64,000 nt of DNA from Caballeronia arationis (GCF_001544975.2 NZ_FCOG02000005.1:119713-183712), one strand, 5' to 3'; shown: positions 42,291-53,011, numbered from the stretch's first letter. Translations and numbers: made by a program. The notes: a model not told the origin generated them from the letters alone.

Positions 42291-42683
42291 TTAACGCTTC
42301 GAGAATTGCTTCCTGCGGCGTGCCTTGTGGAAACCGACCTTCTTACGTTCCACTTCACGCGCGTCACGCGTGACGAAGCCAGCGTTCGACAGTTGCGACT
42401 TGAGCGTTGCGTCGTAGTCCATCAGCGCGCGGGTGATGCCGTGGCGAACCGCACCGGCCTGACCCGTTTCGCCGCCGCCCGACACGTTGACCTTGATGTC
42501 GAACGTGACAGCGTGGTTCGTGAGTTCCAGCGGCTGGCGCACGATCATCAGCGACGTTTCGCGCGAGAAGTAATCAGCGATGGGCTTGCCGTTGACAACG
42601 ATGTCGCCCTTGCCTGCCTTGATGAAGACACGAGCGACGGCGCTCTTGCGGCGGCCCGTACCGTAGTTCCAGTTACCGATCAT
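42291..42683 (-). CDS. rpsI: 30S ribosomal protein S9
   Basis: The 130-residue protein begins [19 protein letters not shown] and ends in the basic [11 protein letters not shown] tail that reaches the P-site tRNA. It follows rplM by 11 bases in the universal rplM-rpsI operon. Confidence 0.98.
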   Translation of the reverse strand: MIGNWNYGTGRRKSAVARVFIKAGKGDIVVNGKPIADYFSRETSLMIVRQPLELTNHAVTFDIKVNVSGGGETGQAGAVRHGITRALMDYDATLKSQLSNAGFVTRDAREVERKKVGFHKARRRKQFSKR

Positions 42684-42694
42684 GTGGGCTCCCC

Positions 42695-43123
42695 TTAGAT
42701 CTCGAGCGCTTTAGGCTGTTGAGCCGTATGCGGATGCGTTGCGTCGGCGTAGACCTTCAGCTTCTTGATCATCGCGTAGCCGAGCGGACCCTTCGGCAGC
42801 ATGCCCTTCACGGCCTTCTCGAGCGCGCGGCCCGGGAAGCGTTCTTGCATCTTGCCAAACGTCGTTTCGTAGATGCCGCCCGGGTAGCCCGAGTGACGAT
42901 AGTACTTCTTGTCCGTGGTCTTGTTGCCCGTGACCTTCAGCTTGCCGGCGTTGATGATGATGATGAAATCACCAGTGTCGACGTGCGGGGTGAACTCGGG
43001 TTTGTGCTTGCCGCGAAGACGGCGTGCCACTTCGCTGGCGACACGGCCGAGAATCTTATCCGTCGCGTCAATCACGTACCATTCACGCGTCACCTCATGG
43101 GCTTTTGCGGAAAACGTCTTCAT
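42695..43123 (-). CDS. rplM: 50S ribosomal protein L13
   Basis: The 142-residue protein starts [20 protein letters not shown] at 43123 and has [17 protein letters not shown] and [10 protein letters not shown]. It is an early-assembly 23S rRNA binder. Its own promoter lies 110 bases upstream. The leader between is long enough for the L13 feedback control known in E. coli, but I did not resolve the structure. Confidence 0.98.
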   Translation of the reverse strand: MKTFSAKAHEVTREWYVIDATDKILGRVASEVARRLRGKHKPEFTPHVDTGDFIIIINAGKLKVTGNKTTDKKYYRHSGYPGGIYETTFGKMQERFPGRALEKAVKGMLPKGPLGYAMIKKLKVYADATHPHTAQQPKALEI

Positions 43124-43243
43124 GATCGATCCAAAAAAATAACTGTGCCCTTGATGTCCCGCTTGTATGAAATGTTGCGCATCGAGGCGCGTGCAGGCTC
43201 TCCCTGAGCTCCCTCCGCGGGCATGGTGCGAAGAGAACTTTGA

Positions 43244-43273
43244 ATTATAAGGGGTTTTCTGGTATCGAGTCAA
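43244..43273 (-). promoter_or_regulatory. Sigma-70 promoter of rplM-rpsI
   Basis: TTGACT (43273-43268) and a perfect TATAAT (43249-43244) are 18 bases apart. Predicted start is near 43237, giving a leader of about 114 nt. Confidence 0.8.
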
Positions 43274-43346
43274 AACTTGCTCGATGAGGCTGCGCGAGGG
43301 GTGGCGCGCGGTGGGAAAACTGCGGGAAACGCGCGCGAAAACAGCG

Positions 43347-43437
43347 AAAAAAAACCCGAGCATCTGAGGCTCGGGCTTAATCCACCAAGGAGGAGGTGGA
43401 GGAGACGCGGTAGAGATGTCGAACTGCGACAACCAAT
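43347..43437 (-). ncRNA. Candidate small RNA (about 91 nt) with anti-Shine-Dalgarno loop
   Basis: A complete small transcription unit. A sigma-70 promoter predicts a start at A 43437. The RNA folds into a 5' hairpin (TGTCG-N5-CGACA), a C/U-rich stretch with two CUCCUCC motifs, the second displayed in the loop of CCACC-N8-GGTGG (43399-43382), then a terminator (CCCGAGC-N7-GCTCGGG plus eight T). No ORF is seen. The rplM promoter lies downstream of the terminator, so this is not simply the rplM leader. It resembles in design the CcsR-type sRNAs of alphaproteobacteria. Confidence 0.65.
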
Positions 43438-43443
43438 GAGCCG

Positions 43444-43472
43444 AGTATAGGCACCCCGTTGCTGCAAAGCAA
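43444..43472 (-). promoter_or_regulatory. Sigma-70 promoter of the candidate small RNA
   Basis: TTGCTT (43472-43467) and TATACT (43449-43444) are separated by exactly 17 bases, in the correct direction for the small RNA. Confidence 0.65.
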
Positions 43473-43769
43473 GAAAATTTGCATGGTGAGAAGTGATTTC
43501 ATAATTCGAAATTTCCAGCTAACAAACTGAATCGTGCTTTTCCTTTTGAAAACAGATATCTACATCGGACAGCGTGTGCTCGCCGGACCGAATCGATCTG
43601 CTAGAAGGCTTCTTCGGTTTTGGGAAGCATTCCGCGCTGCTCGTACCGGGCCGTTGATATCTGCTCCGTCAACCCGTATATGCGCGTATCGGCGGCGTTC
43701 GGGAAAATGAGCGAGCCGCTACAATGCAGCTTTGTAAAACAACGTCTTGAGTTGCGCTGGAGCCTGAGC
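43473..43769. other. Intergenic region between the small RNA promoter and the OsmC gene
   Basis: AT-richer than its surroundings. The frame of the OsmC gene is open here but lacks codon character. A TACAAT (43720-43725) 44 bases before the OsmC ATG is a likely -10; no clear -35. Nothing else was recognised. Confidence 0.45.
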
Positions 43770-44192
43770 ATGGAATGCAAAGTAAGCTGGATGGGACAGG
43801 ATGGCATGGCGTTCGCCGCCGAAACCGGTAGCGGCCACCTCGTCACGATGGACGGCGCGCCCGACGGCGGCGGCCGCAACCTCGCACCGCGTCCGATGGA
43901 AATGGTGCTGCTCGGCACGGGCGGCTGCACGGCCTACGACGTCGTCATGATCCTGAAGAAGAGCCGTCAGGAAGTGGCCGGATGTTCGGTGACGCTCAAG
44001 GCCGAGCGCGCCAGCGAAGATCCGAAGATCTTCACGAAGATCCACTTCCACTTCACGGTGACGGGCAAGAATCTGAATCCGGCGACCGTCGAGCGTGCGA
44101 TCAACCTGTCGCACGACAAATACTGCTCCGCGTCGATCATGCTTGCGAAGACGGCCGAACTGACCCATTCGTTCGATATCGTCGCGACCTGA
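43770..44192 (+). CDS. OsmC family protein
   Basis: The 140-residue protein has the OsmC/YhfA fold with the two redox cysteines in GTGGCTAYDVVMIL and SHDKYCSASIML. The spacing fits the YhfA-like subgroup. OsmC proteins reduce organic hydroperoxides, but many YhfA members have no proven activity. The ATG at 43770 follows TGGAG. A bidirectional terminator separates it from rnpB. Confidence 0.9.
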   Translation: MECKVSWMGQDGMAFAAETGSGHLVTMDGAPDGGGRNLAPRPMEMVLLGTGGCTAYDVVMILKKSRQEVAGCSVTLKAERASEDPKIFTKIHFHFTVTGKNLNPATVERAINLSHDKYCSASIMLAKTAELTHSFDIVAT

Positions 44193-44216
44193 TCGTTTCG
44201 AAGCGGGCCAGATAGC

Positions 44217-44250
44217 AAAAAGCCGGCGTCATCACTGACGCCGGCTTTTT
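44217..44250. terminator. Bidirectional terminator between the OsmC gene and rnpB
   Basis: AAAAAGCCGGCGTCA-N4-TGACGCCGGCTTTTT, a perfect stem with A and T flanks, serves both converging transcripts. Confidence 0.9.
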
Positions 44251-44263
44251 GACTTTGAGCGAA

Positions 44264-44676
<413 letters not shown>

Positions 44677-44731
44677 GCTGCGCGAATCTTAACATGGCGA
44701 TCTGGAGCCGCATTCGGCCCGAACGCGCGAT

Positions 44732-45559
44732 TCAGCGGCCGCGTCGTCCGGGACGGAACACCGATGCGTCGTCGTAAAACGCCATCGATTCGTTCGCCGG
44801 CCACCAGCCCGGCACGCCCAGAACGGGCAGCGGCGCGAAATCGCGGCTCGTCGGCGGATCGCCGAGCAGCATCTCCGCGATGCGCTCGTCGAGCATCGCG
44901 CGGCGTTGCGCATCGTCAGAGGAAAAATACGCCGACGGGACCTCGACGATCCACGCGTGCCCCGTGCACGCCTTGTACGGCACGACCAGCTTCTCCAGCA
45001 GCGCATGCCCGAAAATGCGCGCCTCGCAGCGTTCGCCCCACCCGTCGCGGCCGGTCACGAAGAGCGTCTGCCAGTCGAAGTCGCGCAACACCTCGGACAC
45101 GCCTGCATCACACGACGCAAAGATCACCGCGTTTTCGTCGAAAAGCGTGAGCGCGTCGCGCAGACCGCCGCGCGTCGGACCGATGCCGAGCGCATCGATC
45201 TGCCCGGCCTGCAGCGCGTTTAGCGCCGCCTTGATCCGCGGATACTGAAACCACATCGACGCATTGAAGAAATCGTGCAGGTTGTGGCGCGTCGGGACGC
45301 AGCCGGTCGCGGCGATGTGTCCTTCGTACGACGCGCCCGGCGGAAGATCGTCCTGCGCGATGAACGACAGCGGCTTGCCGCGGCCTGTCGAAAGAGCTGC
45401 ACGACGGGCGTCGACGTTGAGAGAGTGAAGATAGGTGACGTAGTCGGCGAGTGCCGCTTCCTGCCAGCGCGCGCCCCGCTCGGCGAGCGGCGCGAGCCAC
45501 GGCTGGCCCCAGTCGATGCGCGCGAACGCCGTGGGTGTGTCTGCGGCGGTTTCCTGCAT
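44732..45559 (-). CDS. DUF3025 domain-containing protein
   Basis: The 275-residue protein matches the DUF3025 family of unknown function, found mainly in beta- and gammaproteobacteria. Recognisable parts are SFIAQDDLPPGASYEGHIA, TRHNLHDFFNASMWFQYPRIK and LGVPGWWPANE. The frame stays open far upstream through pyrC in another frame; the ATG at 45559 is right after the pyrC stop (20 bases). It is probably co-transcribed with pyrC. Confidence 0.85.
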   Translation of the reverse strand: MQETAADTPTAFARIDWGQPWLAPLAERGARWQEAALADYVTYLHSLNVDARRAALSTGRGKPLSFIAQDDLPPGASYEGHIAATGCVPTRHNLHDFFNASMWFQYPRIKAALNALQAGQIDALGIGPTRGGLRDALTLFDENAVIFASCDAGVSEVLRDFDWQTLFVTGRDGWGERCEARIFGHALLEKLVVPYKACTGHAWIVEVPSAYFSSDDAQRRAMLDERIAEMLLGDPPTSRDFAPLPVLGVPGWWPANESMAFYDDASVFRPGRRGR

Positions 45560-45579
45560 GCCCGTCGATCGAAACGAGC

Positions 45580-46668
45580 TTAAATCTGCCGCCAGCCGAT
45601 CGACTCGCCGCCCCGCAGCGGCACGACTTCCGTGTCGCCGGCTGCGAACTGGGCCGGCAGCGTCCACGATTCGCGTCGCAGCGTCACCGTCTCCGTGCTG
45701 CGGGGCAGTCGGTAGAAATCGGGGCCGTAAAAACTCGCGAAACCTTCCAGCTTGTCGAGCGCGCCGGCCTGATCGAAGGCTTCGGTGTACAGCTCCAGCG
45801 CGTGCAGCGCCGTGTAGCAGCCCGCGCAACCGCATGCGTGCTCCTTCAGCCCCTTCGGATGCGGCGCGCTGTCGGTGCCGAGGAAAAAGCGCGGATTGCC
45901 CGAAATCGCCGCCTCGACGAGCGCCACGCGATGTGTTTCGCGCTTCAACACCGGCAGGCAGTAATAGTGCGGACGAATCCCACCGAGAAAGATCGCGTTG
46001 CGGTTGTACAGCAGGTGATGCGCAGTGATCGTGGCGCCGATGGTGCCGTCCGGGCCGCTCGCGTCGCGCACGTACTCGGCGGCGTCCTTCGTGGTGATGT
46101 GCTCGAACACCACCTTCAGCGCCGGAAAATCGCGGCGCAGCGGCGTCATCACACGGTCGATGAACACCTTCTCGCGGTCGAACAAGTCGATCGCCGGGTC
46201 GGTCACTTCGCCGTGCACGAGGAGCGGCATGCCGCTTTCCTGCATCGCTTCGAGCGTCTTTGCGCACTTCGCCAGGTCGGTCACGCCCGCGTCCGAGTTG
46301 GTCGTCGCGCCCGCCGGATACAGCTTCACGCCGTGCACGAAGCCGCTCTCGCGCGCACGGCGGATTTCGTCGGGCGGCGTGTTGTCGGTGAGATAGAGCG
46401 TCATCAGCGGCTCGAAGCGCGCGCCGGGGCCGTCCTTCGGAAGCGCGGCCAGGATCCGCTCGCGATACGCGGCGGCCATCTCGGTCGTCGTCACCGGCGG
46501 GCGCAGGTTCGGCATGATGATCGCGCGACCGAACTGGCGCGCGGTGTGCGGCAGGACGGCGGCGAGCATCGCGCCGTCGCGCACGTGCAGGTGCCAGTCG
46601 TCGGGGCGCGCGATGGTGAGCGTGGCGGGAGACTGCATCGATTCGGAAGCGGCTTGTTGAGCGGACAT
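45580..46668 (-). CDS. pyrC: Dihydroorotase (class II, PyrC)
   Basis: A 362-residue amidohydrolase that closes carbamoyl-aspartate to dihydroorotate in pyrimidine synthesis. Metal ligands are in [10 protein letters not shown], the carboxylated lysine in [14 protein letters not shown], and the catalytic Asp in [11 protein letters not shown]. The ATG at 46638 (MQSPATLTI) would give 352 residues, closer to the E. coli length, and is an equally good start. Confidence 0.95.
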   Translation of the reverse strand: MSAQQAASESMQSPATLTIARPDDWHLHVRDGAMLAAVLPHTARQFGRAIIMPNLRPPVTTTEMAAAYRERILAALPKDGPGARFEPLMTLYLTDNTPPDEIRRARESGFVHGVKLYPAGATTNSDAGVTDLAKCAKTLEAMQESGMPLLVHGEVTDPAIDLFDREKVFIDRVMTPLRRDFPALKVVFEHITTKDAAEYVRDASGPDGTIGATITAHHLLYNRNAIFLGGIRPHYYCLPVLKRETHRVALVEAAISGNPRFFLGTDSAPHPKGLKEHACGCAGCYTALHALELYTEAFDQAGALDKLEGFASFYGPDFYRLPRSTETVTLRRESWTLPAQFAAGDTEVVPLRGGESIGWRQI

Positions 46669-46915
46669 GGCGATTTGACGGCGAAGACGATCGGATTGCG
46701 GGACACGAGCCTTGAGCGGACATCGAATGCGGCGCGTGATCGAAGCGGCATTGAAGCAGCACCGAAGCGATATCGGGAAAAATCGCCGTGGAAAATCAGC
46801 AACGATGCCCGTGGGCAGCCGGATGATCGATATTTTCGGGCGTTGGCTCGGTGATATGCTTGTGAGACAGCATTGTAACAATTCGCTCCAACACCCAGCC
46901 TGCAGCCCCAGCAAC

Positions 46916-47809
46916 ATGTGCCAACTTCTTGGAATGAACTGCGCGGAGCCAACCGACGTGACGTTTTCGTTCACGGGTTTCGCGGCGCGCGGCGGCGTCA
47001 CCGATCACCACGCCGACGGCTGGGGCATCGCCTTCTTCGAAGACAAGGCGTGCCGGCTGTTCATCGACCATCAGTCTTCCGCCAGTTCGCCGCTCGCGGA
47101 GATGGTGAAGCGCTATCCGATCAAGTCGAAGAACACGATCGCGCATATCCGCAAGGCGACCCAAGGGCACATCCTGCTCGAAAACTGCCACCCGTTCCTG
47201 CGCGAACTGTGGGGCCGCCACTGGATCTTCGCGCACAACGGCGATCTGAAGGGACACGCGCCGCAACTGGCGGGCGTCTACCAGCCGGTCGGCACGACCG
47301 ACAGCGAACTCGCGTTCTGCGCGCTCCTGCAGGGATTGCGCGAAGCGTTTCCCGGCTCGCAACCGCCGCTCGACGAACTCTTCGACGCGCTTGCCACGCT
47401 CACGCGCGAGATCACGCAGTACGGCGTGTTCAATTTCCTGATGTCGAACGGGCAGGCGCTCTTCTCGCATTGCTCGACGCACCTCTATTATCTGGTGCGC
47501 AGCTGGCCGTTCTCGACCGCGCATCTGATCGACGCCGACATGTCGATCGACTTCGCGAAGTACACGACGCCTGAAGACCGCGTCGCGGTTATCGCGACGT
47601 CGCCGCTCACCGACAACGAAGTCTGGACCCGCTTCGCCCCGGGCGATCTCGCGATGTTCCAGAAAGGCGCGCTGCAAAAGACCGTGAATATCCCGGTGCC
47701 GGAAGACGTGGCGAAAAAGGCCGCCGAGCCGCTCTGCAAGGTCTGCGTGGAATCGGCGCTGAAGATCGAGACGAGCGCCGCTGTCGAAACGGCGCTCGGC
47801 ATCGAATAG
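46916..47809 (+). CDS. Class II glutamine amidotransferase (YafJ type)
   Basis: The 297-residue protein starts MCQLLGMNC, with Cys2 as the N-terminal nucleophile after Met removal. [36 protein letters not shown] and [10 protein letters not shown] are Ntn glutaminase motifs. No synthetase domain is attached, so the acceptor is unknown. This family in E. coli is YafJ. pyrC is divergent. Confidence 0.9.
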   Translation: MCQLLGMNCAEPTDVTFSFTGFAARGGVTDHHADGWGIAFFEDKACRLFIDHQSSASSPLAEMVKRYPIKSKNTIAHIRKATQGHILLENCHPFLRELWGRHWIFAHNGDLKGHAPQLAGVYQPVGTTDSELAFCALLQGLREAFPGSQPPLDELFDALATLTREITQYGVFNFLMSNGQALFSHCSTHLYYLVRSWPFSTAHLIDADMSIDFAKYTTPEDRVAVIATSPLTDNEVWTRFAPGDLAMFQKGALQKTVNIPVPEDVAKKAAEPLCKVCVESALKIETSAAVETALGIE

Positions 47810-47870
47810 CATCGACTGGTTGCGTTGACCCCCTCCGACTCAAGCTTCATCCACCGCGAAAGGAAGCGCC

Positions 47871-48206
47871 ATGTCAGGAAAATTCGTCATCGATAAAGCG
47901 AAGAACGGCCAGTTCTACTTCAACTTGCGCGCAGGCAACGGCGAGCCGATCCTGCAAAGCGAGTTGTATGTGACACGCGCGTCGGCGGAACACGGGATCG
48001 AATCGGTGCGCAAGAACGCGCCGCTCGACGAGCGCTACGACCGCAAGGAAAACAGCAAGGGCGAACCCATGTTCACGCTCAAGGCCGGCAATCACGAAGT
48101 GATCGGCGTGAGCGAAAGCTACAGCAGCGCGGCGGCGCGCGACAACGGTATCGAGTCGGTGAAGAAGAACGCGCCCGACGCCACCGTTCAGGACAATACG
48201 AAGTAA
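47871..48206 (+). CDS. YegP family protein (two DUF1508 repeats)
   Basis: The 111-residue protein consists of two tandem copies of the DUF1508 fold: KAKNGQFYFNLRAGNGEPIL and KENSKGEPMFTLKAGNHEVI, each ending in a GIESVxKNAP motif. The family is widespread and of unknown function. A terminator follows directly. Confidence 0.92.
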   Translation: MSGKFVIDKAKNGQFYFNLRAGNGEPILQSELYVTRASAEHGIESVRKNAPLDERYDRKENSKGEPMFTLKAGNHEVIGVSESYSSAAARDNGIESVKKNAPDATVQDNTK

Positions 48207-48221
48207 TTCGCGCGGATGAAA

Positions 48222-48252
48222 AAAACGGCCTCTTTCGCAAGAGGCCGTTTTG
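48222..48252. terminator. Bidirectional terminator between yegP-type gene and gltL
   Basis: AAAACGGCCTCTT-TCGC-AAGAGGCCGTTTT is nearly perfect, with A on the left and T on the right. Confidence 0.88.
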
Positions 48253-48276
48253 TCGTTGCTTTGAGCGAAGCGCCGC

Positions 48277-49002
48277 TCAGTGCAAGATCTTCGCCAGAAA
48301 ATCCTTCGCGCGATCCGACTTCGGGTTCGCGAAGAACTCTTCCTTCTTGTCGTCTTCCACGATGAGACCCTTGTCCATGAAGACCACGCGATGCGCGACC
48401 TTTTTGGCAAAGCCCATTTCGTGCGTGACGCACATCATCGTCATCCCTTCCTGCGCCAGTTCAACCATCACGTCGAGCACTTCGTTGATCATCTCCGGGT
48501 CGAGCGCGGAGGTGGGTTCGTCGAAGAGCATCGCGATCGGGTCCATCGACAGCGCGCGCGCAATCGCCACGCGCTGCTGCTGGCCGCCCGACAACTGGCC
48601 CGGATACTTCTCGGCGTGAGCGCGCAGTCCGACGCGATCGAGCAGCTTCAGCCCTTTCGCCATCGCTTCGTCGTTCGAGCGGCCGAGCACCTTGACCTGC
48701 GCGAGCGTCAGGTTCTGCACGATGGACAGATGCGGGAACAGTTCGAAGTGCTGGAACACCATGCCGACCTTCGAGCGCAACTTCGACAGATTCGTCTTCT
48801 TGTCGCTGACGGACTGACCGTTGATCGTGATCTCGCCCTTCTGGAACGGCTCCAGGCCGTTCACGGTCTTGATGAGCGTCGACTTGCCCGAGCCCGACGG
48901 GCCGCACACGACGACCACTTCGCCCTTTTTCACTTCGGTCGTGCAGTCGGTCAGCACCTGGAACTGGCCGTACCACTTGGAAACATTTTTCAAAGAGATC
49001 AT
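48277..49002 (-). CDS. gltL: Glutamate/aspartate ABC transporter ATP-binding protein
   Basis: The 241-residue ATPase has Walker [16 protein letters not shown]-loop [10 protein letters not shown], signature [15 protein letters not shown] and Walker [15 protein letters not shown]. The ATG at 49002 overlaps gltK by 4 bases. It powers uptake by GltJK with GltI as the binding protein. Confidence 0.95.
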   Translation of the reverse strand: MISLKNVSKWYGQFQVLTDCTTEVKKGEVVVVCGPSGSGKSTLIKTVNGLEPFQKGEITINGQSVSDKKTNLSKLRSKVGMVFQHFELFPHLSIVQNLTLAQVKVLGRSNDEAMAKGLKLLDRVGLRAHAEKYPGQLSGGQQQRVAIARALSMDPIAMLFDEPTSALDPEMINEVLDVMVELAQEGMTMMCVTHEMGFAKKVAHRVVFMDKGLIVEDDKKEEFFANPKSDRAKDFLAKILH

Positions 49003-49679
49003 CTTGCGACCTTTTTCTGAAGACTTTTGACTAGGGCCGATGCCAGCACGCAGATCACGAAATAGCATGCCCCGGCGAAGAGGACCATCTCGACGGTCGT
49101 GCCGTCACGGTCGCCGACGTTCGTCGCCGTGCGAAAGAAGTCCGCGAGGCTGATCACATAGACGAGCGACGTGTCCTGGAACAGCACGATAGCCTGCGTG
49201 AGCAAGAGCGGCACCATCGCGCGGAACGCCTGCGGCAGCACGACGAGCTTCATCGCCTGTGCGTACGTCATGCCGAGCGCGAACGCCGCGTTCACCTGTC
49301 CGCGCGAGACCGACTGGATGCCCGCGCGAATGATCTCCGAATAGTAAGCGGCCTCGAACAGCGAGAACGCGACCATCGCGGAGGCGAGCCGGATGTCGAT
49401 GTCGGCCGAGAGCCCGAGCACATTCTGCAGGAACTGCGGCACGATCAAAAAGAACCACAGCAGCACCATCACGAGCGGGATCGAGCGGAACAGCGTGACG
49501 TAGATGTTCGCAAACCATTCGAGCGGCTTGATGCCCGACAGGCGCATCAGCGCGATCATCGTGCCCCAGACGATGCCGACGACGATGGCAAGCACCGTGA
49601 TCTGCAGCGTGATGATCGCGCCGGTCCAGAGCGTCGGCAAGGCGCCGATGACGCCACTCCAGTTGAATTGATGCATCAC
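48999..49679 (-). CDS. gltK: Glutamate/aspartate ABC transporter permease GltK
   Basis: The 226-residue HisM-type permease has five or so membrane segments and the EAA-loop region [21 protein letters not shown] that contacts GltL. It overlaps gltJ and gltL by 4 bases on either side. Confidence 0.94.
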   Translation of the reverse strand: MMHQFNWSGVIGALPTLWTGAIITLQITVLAIVVGIVWGTMIALMRLSGIKPLEWFANIYVTLFRSIPLVMVLLWFFLIVPQFLQNVLGLSADIDIRLASAMVAFSLFEAAYYSEIIRAGIQSVSRGQVNAAFALGMTYAQAMKLVVLPQAFRAMVPLLLTQAIVLFQDTSLVYVISLADFFRTATNVGDRDGTTVEMVLFAGACYFVICVLASALVKSLQKKVAR

Positions 49680-50416
49680 TTGCCTCCGATGTAGCCGGGC
49701 AACCGGGTCTTTGCTTCGACCCAGCGCATCAAGAGCATGACGATCAGGTTGATCAGCATGTAGGCGAGCGTCACCGCAATGAACGACTCATATGTCTGCG
49801 CCGTGTAGTCGACGAGCTGGCGCGCCTGCGCGGACAAATCGAGCAGGCCGATGGTCGAAGCGACCGCCGAGTTCTTGAACACGTTGAGGAATTCCGACGT
49901 GAGCGGCGGCACGATGATGCGGTACGCCACCGGCATCAGCACGTAGCGATACGTCTGCCATTGCGTGAGCCCCATCGCGAGGCCGGCGGCGCGCTGGCCG
50001 CGCGGCAGCGCGTTGATGCCCGAGCGCACCTGCTCGCACACGCGCGCGCCGGTGAAGAGCCCGAGACAGATGATCGACGACGAAAAGAACTGCGCGGTCG
50101 GCGGCAATTGCTTGAACCAGTTGCCGATGGACGGCGGCAGCAACTCCGGAATCACGAGATACCAGACGAAGAACTGCACGATCAGCGGAATATTGCGGAA
50201 GATCGCCACGTAGACCGTGCCGATGCCCGCGAGAAAGCGATTCGGGACCGTGCGCAAGATGCCGAACAGCGAACCGATCACCAGTGCGATCACCCACGCG
50301 GCGAGCGACACCGTGACGGTCACCCAGAAGCCGGAAATCAGCCAGCCGAGGTAGGTAGTGGGCTCCCCGGTCGATACCGGACTCAGCAGGATGCCCCAGT
50401 TCCAGTGATAAGACAT
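49676..50416 (-). CDS. gltJ: Glutamate/aspartate ABC transporter permease GltJ
   Basis: The 246-residue permease begins [11 protein letters not shown], typical of GltJ, with the permease core [17 protein letters not shown] and the EAA loop [20 protein letters not shown]. It is separated from gltI by a 71-base gap containing a terminator-like hairpin. Confidence 0.94.
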   Translation of the reverse strand: MSYHWNWGILLSPVSTGEPTTYLGWLISGFWVTVTVSLAAWVIALVIGSLFGILRTVPNRFLAGIGTVYVAIFRNIPLIVQFFVWYLVIPELLPPSIGNWFKQLPPTAQFFSSSIICLGLFTGARVCEQVRSGINALPRGQRAAGLAMGLTQWQTYRYVLMPVAYRIIVPPLTSEFLNVFKNSAVASTIGLLDLSAQARQLVDYTAQTYESFIAVTLAYMLINLIVMLLMRWVEAKTRLPGYIGGK

Positions 50417-50427
50417 GGACTCACTCC

Positions 50428-50463
50428 AAAAGAAAACGGAAGAAGCGCGACGCTCCTTCCGTT
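50428..50463 (-). terminator. Intercistronic attenuator between gltI and gltJ
   Basis: On the minus strand AACGGAAG pairs with CTTCCGTT, with an inner AGCG/CGCT helix, and is followed by TTTCTTTT. Partial termination here would make more binding protein than permease. Confidence 0.65.
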
Positions 50464-50487
50464 CCGTTCACCCGATACCCGGACAGG

Positions 50488-51381
50488 TTAGTCGATTGCC
50501 TTGTCATTCGGGCTCTTGAAGAGAGCCTTGATGTCGTCGCTTTCCGGGAAGTTGAGGTTCAGGCCCTTCGGCGGAATCGGGCTTTCGAACCACTTCTTGT
50601 AGATCTTGTCGCCCTCGCCCGAGGTTTCGACCTGCGCGATCGCGTCGTCGACGACCTTCTTGAACTCCGGATCATTCTTGCGAATCATGCAGCCGTACGC
50701 TTCATGCGACTGCGGCGCACCGACGATCACGAAGTCGTTCGGATTGTTCGACTTCGCGCGCTCGCCTGCGAGCAGTGCGTCGTCCATCATGAACGCCACG
50801 GCGCGGCCGGTCGACAGCGTCAGGAACGACTCGCCGTGATCCTTCGCGCTGATGATGTTCATGCCCATGCTCTTGTCCTGGTTCATCTTGCGAAGCAGGC
50901 GCTCGGACGTGGTGCCCGCGGTCGTCACGACGGTCTTGCCCTTCAGGTCGGCCCAGTCCTTCACGCCCGAATCCTTCTTGGTCATGAGGCGCGTGCCGAT
51001 CACGAAGATCGTGTTCGAGAACGACACCTGCTGCTGGCGCTCGGCGTTGTTCGTGGTCGAGCCGCACTCGATGTCGACCGTGCCGTTCTGCACGAGCGGA
51101 ATGCGGTTCTGCGACGTGATCGGCGTGAGCTTCACCTTCAGGTCGGACATGCCGAGCTTCTTCTTGACGGCGTCAACCACCTTCAATGCGAACTCATGCG
51201 AGTAACCGACGACGTTCTGCTTGTCGTCGTAGTACGAAAACGGAATCGACGATTCGCGGTGACCCAGCGAAATCACCCCGGTGTCCTTGATCTTCTTCAG
51301 CGTGCCGGCGTCCTGAGCGTAAGCGCCCGTTGCGAGAAAACCCAGTGCGGCGAGCGTCAGCGCAGCTTTTTTAATCTTCAT
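50488..51381 (-). CDS. gltI: Glutamate/aspartate-binding periplasmic protein
   Basis: The 297-residue solute-binding protein has a signal peptide (MKIKKAALTLAALGFLATGA, cut near AYA-QDAG) and the SBP family 3 core with LGHRESSIPFSYYDD, VDIECGSTTNNAERQQQVSF and KDSGVKDWADLKGKTV. It is the first gene of gltIJKL. An ATTCT-GAA-AGAAT inverted repeat lies 49 bases upstream. Confidence 0.95.
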   Translation of the reverse strand: MKIKKAALTLAALGFLATGAYAQDAGTLKKIKDTGVISLGHRESSIPFSYYDDKQNVVGYSHEFALKVVDAVKKKLGMSDLKVKLTPITSQNRIPLVQNGTVDIECGSTTNNAERQQQVSFSNTIFVIGTRLMTKKDSGVKDWADLKGKTVVTTAGTTSERLLRKMNQDKSMGMNIISAKDHGESFLTLSTGRAVAFMMDDALLAGERAKSNNPNDFVIVGAPQSHEAYGCMIRKNDPEFKKVVDDAIAQVETSGEGDKIYKKWFESPIPPKGLNLNFPESDDIKALFKSPNDKAID

Positions 51382-51524
51382 TTGTTCGATCTCCTGTGGC
51401 GAAAACGGGGCAAGTTTAGCAGGGTAATTATTCTGAAAGAATGATTGTTAACCACACGTCTCAAAATTTGAATCCACCGCGCCACACGCCCCTGCGACGC
51501 GCATTCTAACCGTAGTTTCCATGC

Positions 51525-51567
51525 AAAAGCAGGCGGCATCCCGCGCGGGATGCCGCCTGCTTTTTTA
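51525..51567. terminator. Terminator after gdhA
   Basis: A very strong perfect stem (AAGCAGGCGGCATCCCGC with GCGGGATGCCGCCTGCTT) with T/A tracts on both sides. gdhA ends 53 bases before it. Confidence 0.85.
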
Positions 51568-51619
51568 AGGGCGCGAACAGGGCCTGGAGCCTCGCGCACG
51601 CCGCCGTAAGCGCAATCGA

Positions 51620-52933
51620 TCACGGATAGAGACCACGCATCTCGCGCGCCATCAGGATCCGCGTACAAGCGACGATGAACGCGGCCGTCCGCACAGACAC
51701 CTTGTGTTCGCTCGATACCTGCCACACCGCTGCGAACGCCTCGCGCATCACGCGTTCGAGCCGCTGGTTGATCTCGTCCTCGGTCCAGAAGAAGCTCGAG
51801 AAGTCCTGCACCCATTCAAAGTACGAAACCGTCACGCCACCCGCGTTCGCCACCACGTCCGGGATCACGAGGATGCCCTTGTCGTGGAGGATGTCGTCCG
51901 CGGCGGTGGTCGTCGGGCCGTTCGCGCCTTCCACGACGATCTTCGTCTTGATCTTGGACGCGTTCTTCTCGGTGATCTGTCCTTCGAGCGCGGCGGGAAT
52001 CAGGATGTCGCTTTCGATCGTCCAGAACTCGTCGGCGGAAACCGGGTCGGCGCCCGCGAAGCCGCCCACGCCGCCGTTCTTCGCCACGTGATCGAGCAGC
52101 GCGACCGCATCGATGCCCTTGGAGTTATGCAGCGTGCCCGTGTGGTCCTGCACGGCGATCACGCGCGCGCCGGCTTCCTCGAAGAGCCGCGCTGCGATCC
52201 CGCCGACGTTGCCAAAGCCCTGCACCGCGATGCGCGCGCCTTCGATGTCGAAGCCGATGCGCCGCGCCGCTTCCGTACCGACCACGAACACGCCGCGCCC
52301 GGTCGCTTCCTTGCGGCCGAGCGAGCCGCCGAGCGCAATCGGCTTGCCGGTCACGACACCGGTGGCCGTCTGCCCCTGGTTCATCGAGTACGTGTCCATC
52401 ATCCACGCCATGATCTGCTCGTTCGTGTTCACGTCCGGCGCGGGGATGTCGGTGTTCGGTCCGATGATGATGCCGATCTCGCTGGTGTAGCGGCGCGTCA
52501 AGCGTTCGAGTTCGCCGCGCGAGAGCGTGCGCGGATCGACGCGGATGCCGCCCTTCGCGCCGCCGTACGGCACGTTCACGGCGGCGTTCTTCACCGACAT
52601 CCACGCGGAGAGCGCCATGACTTCCGAGAGCGTCACGTCCTGGTGATAGCGCACGCCGCCCTTGCCGGGACCGCGCGACGTATTGTGCTGCACGCGATAG
52701 CCTTCGAAGTGAGCGACGGTGCCGTTATCGAGTTCGATCGGGCAGTCGACGATGAGGATGCGCTTCGGACGCTTGAGGGTTTCGATCCAGCGCGAGAGGG
52801 AGCCGAGATACGGCGCGACGCGGTCGACCTGCTTCAGATAGTTGCCCCACGGGCCGAGATCGTCGGCGTGAAGGTAGGACGGAATGGCATGTTGTGCGGC
52901 GGGTGACGGCAGGTCGTGCTTCGGAGATGACAT
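51620..52933 (-). CDS. gdhA: Glutamate dehydrogenase
   Basis: The 437-residue enzyme interconverts 2-oxoglutarate plus ammonium and glutamate. The substrate lysines are in [11 protein letters not shown] and [15 protein letters not shown], and the dinucleotide fold is [15 protein letters not shown]. Its form is that of short hexameric GDHs, often NAD-specific; cofactor use is not certain from sequence. A glutamate transporter operon lies directly downstream. Confidence 0.95.
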   Translation of the reverse strand: MSSPKHDLPSPAAQHAIPSYLHADDLGPWGNYLKQVDRVAPYLGSLSRWIETLKRPKRILIVDCPIELDNGTVAHFEGYRVQHNTSRGPGKGGVRYHQDVTLSEVMALSAWMSVKNAAVNVPYGGAKGGIRVDPRTLSRGELERLTRRYTSEIGIIIGPNTDIPAPDVNTNEQIMAWMMDTYSMNQGQTATGVVTGKPIALGGSLGRKEATGRGVFVVGTEAARRIGFDIEGARIAVQGFGNVGGIAARLFEEAGARVIAVQDHTGTLHNSKGIDAVALLDHVAKNGGVGGFAGADPVSADEFWTIESDILIPAALEGQITEKNASKIKTKIVVEGANGPTTTAADDILHDKGILVIPDVVANAGGVTVSYFEWVQDFSSFFWTEDEINQRLERVMREAFAAVWQVSSEHKVSVRTAAFIVACTRILMAREMRGLYP

Positions 52934-53011
52934 TTACGCTCCAGCGTTTTGGGCAATGCGCACATTGTCGAAAAACGCCGTTTCGAAATCCAATGCCGTT
53001 TCCTTATCCGA

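Noticed and set aside
43346..43376. The hairpin with eight T as an attenuator in the rplM leader
   Set aside because: A strong rplM promoter lies downstream of it (43244-43273), so the main rplM transcript does not contain the hairpin. It fits better as the end of the small RNA.
44732..46762. A 676-codon minus-strand frame spanning DUF3025 and pyrC
   Set aside because: The C-terminal 275 codons are the DUF3025 protein. The upstream part reads pyrC out of frame, and pyrC itself is clearly recognised in another frame.
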